DNA of 64,000 nt, from contig NZ_JBBCJO010000012.1 of the NCBI RefSeq assembly GCF_037190085.1, positions 62,001 through 126,000 on the forward strand, in the 5' to 3' direction. The DNA is from Gemmatimonas aurantiaca (GTDB lineage: Bacteria > Gemmatimonadota > Gemmatimonadetes > Gemmatimonadales > Gemmatimonadaceae). Position numbers and translations under genes: made by a program. Numbering within the stretch: position 1 is the stretch's first letter; the number at the start of each line of letters is the position of its first letter. The notes under the pieces were generated by a model. That model saw nothing but the letters and a program-made list of their open reading frames with translations, had not been told where the DNA came from and made no database searches. Positions 63,718 through 64,000 of the stretch are shown in pieces.

Positions 63718-64000
63718 AGGCGCCCGCATTCACAGGCAGAACCTCTCCAGCACTCGAGCATCTGGGCGGTGTGGCCGCGGCACTTGGGCCGCTCGCTGAC
63801 AGGGTCGTCTTCATCGGCGGGGCGATCGCACCGCTGCTGCAGACGCACCCCGTCTCCCCTCGGGTACGTCCGACGACGGATGTGGATGGCCTGGCAATTG
63901 CCGCCAACTACCCGGAGTTCGAATCACTCCAGAACGAGCTCCGTAAACTCGGGTTTCGCCAACTCGCTTTGGGTGCTGAGGCAACGGGCCATGCCCATCG
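63714..64000 (+). CDS. nucleotidyltransferase-like protein, AbiEii type (3' end outside window)
   Basis: The gene begins at an ATG at 63714 that overlaps the HTH stop (ATGA) and runs open to the right edge (95 codons). The N-terminus has RVVFIGGAIAPLL and then RPTTDVDGLAI. GG followed by T-x-D-x-D is the core of minimal nucleotidyltransferases, including AbiEii/MenT toxins, with the Asp pair binding metal. The rest of the protein is not in the window, so toxin or housekeeping identity cannot be settled. Its coupling to a winged-helix gene favours a toxin-antitoxin or defence pair. Confidence 0.72.
   Translation, partial: MKAPAFTGRTSPALEHLGGVAAALGPLADRVVFIGGAIAPLLQTHPVSPRVRPTTDVDGLAIAANYPEFESLQNELRKLGFRQLALGAEATGHAH

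Noticed and set aside
63914..63930. T-arm-like hairpin GGAGT-TCGAATC-ACTCC resembling the end of a tRNA gene
   Set aside because: The loop is out of register with TTCGAAT, there is no acceptor or anticodon stem around it, and the bases code YPEFESL in the nucleotidyltransferase-like gene.
1..64000. CRISPR arrays, insertion sequences, integrases or prophage genes
   Set aside because: No regularly spaced repeats, transposase or recombinase motifs were found in any frame that I read.

Overview
The window is a stretch of high-GC bacterial chromosome with dense coding, and its gene content suggests a member of the Gemmatimonadota (Gemmatimonas-like). This is inference. It rests on the mix of SusC/SusD-type outer-membrane genes, Big/Ig-like lipoproteins, a PEP-CTERM surface protein, a TamA/TamB pair, DUF5916 and DUF4159 proteins and 6-bladed beta-propeller proteins in a GC-rich diderm background. 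No rRNA, tRNA, CRISPR array, integrase or insertion sequence was recognised.

Left part (1-15000): a truncated oligopeptide-type solute-binding lipoprotein gene diverges from two ABC permease genes. A visibly more AT-rich two-gene cassette follows (a 63-residue Cys-containing secreted peptide, a perfect hairpin, and a secreted beta-propeller protein). Then come a GH38 alpha-mannosidase, a DedA protein, Mn-type superoxide dismutase, the decayed remains of a sensor histidine kinase, a second beta-propeller protein, a TauE/SafE permease, a Yip1-type membrane protein overlapping arginine decarboxylase (speA), and an AIM24-type protein.

Middle (15000-43000): a large secreted S9 peptidase is translationally coupled to the AIM24 gene. 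DUF502, an amidohydrolase and a di-haem cytochrome c run on the plus strand. A minus-strand catabolic run holds deoC, a fused ALDH16-type dehydrogenase, an M3 peptidase and a LolA-fold secreted protein. Next are an Ig-like lipoprotein, a short-chain dehydrogenase overlapping an AarF/UbiB kinase, a PEP-CTERM protein, tamA-tamB, a compact plus-strand group (two small four-helix membrane proteins with helix histidines followed by a Tat-exported Rieske protein), a secreted M20 peptidase, and gluQ.

Right part (43000-64000): an Rrf2 regulator with a repeat-rich upstream region, gspG coupled to a zinc-ribbon/SH3 membrane protein, a DUF5916 outer-membrane protein, and a SusD gene with a frameshifted SusC gene. 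Diverging from susC is a six-gene overlapping operon: an FMN-binding protein with the flavinylation motif, its ApbE flavin transferase, an RnfD/NqrB-like membrane protein, a hotdog thioesterase, a DUF4159 protein and a large FAD-dependent dehydrogenase. After a five-repeat Ig-like lipoprotein, a Cys-rich HTH regulator starting at TTG diverges across an AT-rich promoter from a DUF4142 plus di-haem cytochrome operon. The window ends in a small HTH protein overlapping the start of a nucleotidyltransferase-like gene, which looks like a toxin-antitoxin or defence pair.

Start codons were moved from the longest open frame where a Shine-Dalgarno sequence, signal peptide or overlap supported it. Each such choice is stated in the entry.
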